Origin: Candidatus Aenigmatarchaeota archaeon
GTDB lineage: Archaea; Aenigmatarchaeota; Aenigmatarchaeia; GW2011-AR5; WALA01
DNA: 8,024 nt
NCBI GenBank assembly: GCA_015523085.1
Contig: WALA01000021.1
Span: forward strand, 1-8,024
Direction: 5' to 3'
In this document: positions 5,133 through 8,024 of the stretch, in pieces
Layout of the letters: each line of letters starts with the position of its first letter
How positions within the stretch are numbered: position 1 is the first letter of the stretch
Notes under the pieces: model-generated
What the model saw: the letters and a program-made list of their open reading frames with translations, nothing else
Databases searched by the model: none
What the model was told of the DNA's origin: nothing
Translations under genes and position numbers: made by a program

Positions 5133-6776
5133 ATGGATCCGGTGTTTTTTGTTGGAATTGTCATAATTCTGTCGACCTTTCTTGCCATAATATTTTACAA
5201 GCTAAATCAATCGCCGATTTTTGGATATATAATAGCTGGAATACTTGCCGGCCCTGTGCTTGGCATAATCAAGGACCCTGGAATAATAAACCTCATGTCT
5301 CAAATAGGAGTCACGTTCCTTCTGTTTGTCGTCGGGCTGGAGCTTGACATACACCGCGTCAAGAAAAGCGGCCCGAAAAGCCTTGCCATATCGATGATAC
5401 AAATAGCGTTTGTATTTCTAATTTCTTATGCTTTGAGCAGGCTCTACTTCGATTACAAGACGTCCATATTCATAGGCATACTCGTTTCCTTCTCGAGCAC
5501 GACCATAGTTGCGAAATTCCTCAACGAGACGGGGGCGATGAATTCGGCCCATGGGAAGATAGCCATAATGTGCCTTATAATACAGGACATAGTGTCCATA
5601 ATAATTCTCTCTTTCATGAAGTCCATTCAAGCGAGTGTTTACACACCTATCGCGAAGGCGGCCGTTTTCATAATCACAACATATTTGCTTTCCAAACTCA
5701 TCATAAGGCTTCTCGATTCCATATCGAAATCGCGCGAGCTCCTTTTGCTCTCAACTGTGTCCATGGTTTTCTTCTTCGGATGGTTTGCAAACTACCTTGG
5801 ACTGAACTCGGCGCTCGGTGCGTACCTCGCTGGCTTCTTCCTTAGCTCATCTGTGCTGTCGTATGAGATTTCAAGCGAAATAAAGTCGTTGCGGGACTTC
5901 TTCATAGTCCTGTTCTTTTTCTCCATAGGGACGATTTTTGAGATGCCAACGACCAGGATGCTCGAATTTGTTGCCATGCTTCTGTTTCTCGGGATGGTCG
6001 TCAAGTTCGTGGTCGTTTTCATTGAAATGAAACTCTTCAAGTACGGAAACAGGACATCGTTCATGACGGGGGCGCTCATGGCGCAGCTTTCCATATTCTC
6101 CCTCATAATAGCGCAATCGGGATACTCGTACGGCTTCTTCACGAAGGACTTCGTGACGTCGGTTTCCATAGCCGTTGTTCTTTCAATGCTCATAAGCACA
6201 TACGTGATGCGTTACTCGGAGCGCCTTTACGAACTTGTCTCAGGTCTCATAAAACCGCTCGACAAGTTCAACGATGAGAAGCTCGACAATGCGCCGAAGC
6301 GTATAAAGAACCACATAGTAATTTTCGGAGCTCATCAAATCGGAATGAAGATAGCAAAGAGCCTTCGCAACACGAAAAAGAAATTCATAATCGTTGATAT
6401 CGACTCCTGGAAGATAAAGAAACTCATAAGCAGGAAGTACTTTGCGGTTTATGGCGACATGAACAGTCCGGAAGTCCTTGAACGCGTTAACTTGCGGAAA
6501 GCGAGAATAATAATCTCGACTGTGTCTCGCTTTGAGTACAACGCGCTTCTCCTACAACGCACAAGGAGAATGAACAAGAAAGCGACGATGATATTCTTTG
6601 CAAGAAACAAGGACGATGCCCTGAAGCTTTACGCAATGGGGACCGATTTCGTCATGATACCGGAGATTTTCGGCGGAAAGAAGATTTACGATTACCTCGT
6701 CTATCTGTCCCCGCGCGGCATACGGCGCTGGGGGAAGAGGAGATACAAGGAGCTCCTCTCGGACGAAGATATTTAA
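5133..6776 (+). CDS. CPA2-family cation/proton antiporter with C-terminal RCK/TrkA-N domain
   Basis: 547 aa. Residues 1-360 contain about 12-13 hydrophobic segments with CPA2 landmarks: GYIIAGILAGP (31-41), FLLFVVGLELD (62-72), the broken-helix SFSSTTIVAKFL (119-130), QDIVS (150-154), and LNSALGAYLAGFFLS (224-238). The QD pair at 150-151 resembles KefC/GerN-type exchangers rather than the DD pair of electrogenic Na+/H+ antiporters, so K+/H+ or Na+/H+ exchange are both possible. Residues 393-500 form a Rossmann TrkA-N domain that would bind a nucleotide and gate transport: HIVIFGAHQIG (394-404), then FIIVDID (418-424) and GDMNSPEVLERV (441-452). The dinucleotide motif is GxHxxG instead of GxGxxG. 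There is no clear TrkA-C domain; the protein ends with a basic, then acidic tail. It probably maintains cation balance and pH at the cytoplasmic membrane. Its own promoter lies between it and the tRNA. Confidence 0.93.
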   Translation: MDPVFFVGIVIILSTFLAIIFYKLNQSPIFGYIIAGILAGPVLGIIKDPGIINLMSQIGVTFLLFVVGLELDIHRVKKSGPKSLAISMIQIAFVFLISYALSRLYFDYKTSIFIGILVSFSSTTIVAKFLNETGAMNSAHGKIAIMCLIIQDIVSIIILSFMKSIQASVYTPIAKAAVFIITTYLLSKLIIRLLDSISKSRELLLLSTVSMVFFFGWFANYLGLNSALGAYLAGFFLSSSVLSYEISSEIKSLRDFFIVLFFFSIGTIFEMPTTRMLEFVAMLLFLGMVVKFVVVFIEMKLFKYGNRTSFMTGALMAQLSIFSLIIAQSGYSYGFFTKDFVTSVSIAVVLSMLISTYVMRYSERLYELVSGLIKPLDKFNDEKLDNAPKRIKNHIVIFGAHQIGMKIAKSLRNTKKKFIIVDIDSWKIKKLISRKYFAVYGDMNSPEVLERVNLRKARIIISTVSRFEYNALLLQRTRRMNKKATMIFFARNKDDALKLYAMGTDFVMIPEIFGGKKIYDYLVYLSPRGIRRWGKRRYKELLSDEDI

Positions 6777-6813
6777 AGGATTTAAATAAAATTGAAATAA
6801 ATAATTTGAGGGG
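6770..6813 (+). promoter_or_regulatory. Promoter and ribosome-binding region of the sequon-rich protein gene
   Basis: Two TATA-like stretches follow or overlap the antiporter stop: TATTTAAA (6770-6777) and TTTAAATA (6781-6788). GAGGGG (6808-6813) is a partial Shine-Dalgarno with about 8 nt to ATG 6820. The first box would give a short leader that keeps this site; the second would start transcription near 6811 and favour ATG 6814. Confidence 0.4.
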
Positions 6814-6819
6814 ATGGGT

Positions 6820-8024
6820 ATGAATAAGAAAATCTATTTCATATTTTTGCTCTTATGCGCACTGCCACTTGCGTTTGGCACTACGCTGAACGTGAGCTCA
6901 ACTGGTTCCGCACAACCGATCGTGAACAGGAATTACAATTCATCAACGCTCTTCGATGTGATGGCTCTGAACCTTTCCACCAACGAGAGCTCCGTGAACA
7001 TCACGAGCATAAACTTCACGATAACGGGAAGCGTCTTGAACGGAACATACGGGAACATAAGCGAGATACTTCTCTACAACGGAACAAACGTCATTGGGAG
7101 TGAATCGCTTGAAAACGTGAGCTCCGAAAATGACACGGTTCTTGTTCATATCAACAACGGTTTCGTTGTGAACACGACGCCCGAGAACATTACGGTTAAG
7201 ATGAACATCACGCCAAGCGCGACGACAGGTGTCACGTTTGGAGTCAACTTAACATCAAATACCAGCATAACGACTGACAACTCTAGTGATTTGATAAACG
7301 GGTCGTTTCCAATGTTCTCCGGAAACACGGAAATTGCGAATCTTCACGCAACCGCCGAGGTCTCACCACATTATGTTGACACGAACGTTGCGAATCAAAC
7401 GCTCACTTACACGATAAAGCTCTTGCCCGGAACGGATAACGTGAATAGGACGCATATAATCGTCCCGAACGAATTCGTGGTGGAAAATGTCACGGCGGTG
7501 AAAACGGGGACTCATGAAAAGACAATAGATTACAGCACGAGCTGCCCGTCGTCGTCAAGTGTTCAGACAGACCACGCGTGCGTCGAGGTCGGTCAGGAAA
7601 TAAACATCACGCTTCCGGGAAGCGGAGCGGACTCATCGGAGAATAATACAATAACGGTCACACTCCTTGTTGACACCTCTCCATCAAGCGTTGACGGTCA
7701 AATAAACTCAAGCGTTGACGATGGCCTTGTCTCACTTTCAAAAAACACGACGTACAACTCCGGTGATACAACCGTGCATGACGTTCAGCTAATACAAGTT
7801 CTTGGAATTTCCGCCATAAAAAACCGCGCGTTTGCAAACGGAAAGGACTACTGGGAATTCAATTTGACGATAAACATAACGGAGAACGTGACAGGCCTGC
7901 TTCAAATGAAAATGGACAATTGGACGGACGACGACAATCATTCGATCGCAATAAACGGCAACGCGCTCATATACGAAAGCGGCCACACGGACAGGAACTC
8001 GACGGTTGGAAACTCGTACGCAAA
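6820..8024 (+). CDS. Large secreted glycoprotein-like protein, sequon-rich (partial, runs off the right edge)
   Basis: Open for 401 codons from ATG 6820 to the window end with no stop; it was read directly from the bases. Residues 1-20 are a signal peptide (NKK start, hydrophobic FIFLLLCALPLAFG). The rest is Thr/Ser/Asn-rich and beta-strand-like, with alternating polar and hydrophobic residues. I count 31 N-x-S/T sequons, about one per 13 residues, spread along the whole length. Only two cysteines follow the signal peptide, about ten residues apart, in SCPSSSS and HACVEV, so one small disulfide loop is possible. I do not recognise a family. Candidates are an S-layer or other surface glycoprotein, or a large adhesin of stacked Ig-like modules (TYTIKLLPG and TITVTLLVD look like repeated strand elements). 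An in-frame ATG at 6814 would add MG; the GAGGGG site favours 6820. The C-terminal anchor is outside the window. Confidence 0.85.
   Translation, partial: MNKKIYFIFLLLCALPLAFGTTLNVSSTGSAQPIVNRNYNSSTLFDVMALNLSTNESSVNITSINFTITGSVLNGTYGNISEILLYNGTNVIGSESLENVSSENDTVLVHINNGFVVNTTPENITVKMNITPSATTGVTFGVNLTSNTSITTDNSSDLINGSFPMFSGNTEIANLHATAEVSPHYVDTNVANQTLTYTIKLLPGTDNVNRTHIIVPNEFVVENVTAVKTGTHEKTIDYSTSCPSSSSVQTDHACVEVGQEINITLPGSGADSSENNTITVTLLVDTSPSSVDGQINSSVDDGLVSLSKNTTYNSGDTTVHDVQLIQVLGISAIKNRAFANGKDYWEFNLTINITENVTGLLQMKMDNWTDDDNHSIAINGNALIYESGHTDRNSTVGNSYA

Noticed and set aside
6855..7103. Plus-strand 82-codon frame and opposing minus frames inside the sequon-rich gene
   Set aside because: Another frame stays open for 401 codons from ATG 6820 with a signal peptide and regular sequons, and explains the region better.
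1..8024. CRISPR array, insertion sequence or integrase attachment site at the tRNA
   Set aside because: No regularly spaced direct repeats, transposase or integrase is present, and no second copy of the tRNA 3' end was seen in the window.

Overview
The window looks archaeal and chromosomal. It carries an archaeal-type histidyl-tRNA synthetase, a PIN-ATPase-KH protein of a kind known mainly from archaea, an intron-containing tRNA-Arg(CCU) with a bulge-helix-bulge splice site and no encoded CCA, TATA-like boxes about 25 bp before several start codons (leaderless promoters), and an extracellular protein crowded with N-glycosylation sequons. The lineage cannot be fixed from the sequence; nothing excludes a euryarchaeote or a DPANN-type archaeon.

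Layout. 1-150 (minus): the N-terminal 50 codons of an AT-rich gene that reads as an Nmad3 (nucleotide-modification-associated) protein, cut by the window edge. 151-232: divergent promoter region with a perfect short inverted repeat. 233-1414 (plus): hisS. 1404-2480 (minus): an orphan TSPPY-type methyltransferase that overlaps the hisS 3' end by 11 bp. 2481-2529: one compact, nearly symmetric promoter that appears to serve both the methyltransferase and the next gene. 2530-4311 (plus): PIN-ATPase-KH protein (PINA/COG1855 type). 4316-4987 (plus): small secreted, membrane-anchored Ig-like protein, probably cotranscribed with it. 4988-5098 (plus): tRNA-Arg(CCU), starting on the base after that gene's stop codon, with a 36-nt intron after position 37. 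5133-6776 (plus): CPA2-type cation/proton antiporter with a cytosolic nucleotide-binding domain. 6820-8024 (plus): the first 401 codons of a very sequon-rich secreted protein, running off the window.

The genes do not form one pathway. HisRS, tRNA-Arg and perhaps the methyltransferase belong to information processing. The PIN-ATPase is probably a nucleic-acid motor. The antiporter and the two secreted proteins belong to the cell envelope. The best leads are the tRNA intron, which holds a 12-nt perfect complement to the usual archaeal 16S rRNA 3' end and a C/D (kink-turn)-like core, the symmetric shared promoter at 2505, the AT-rich Nmad3 gene at the left edge, and the sequon-rich protein at the right edge. 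No CRISPR array, insertion sequence or integrase is visible.
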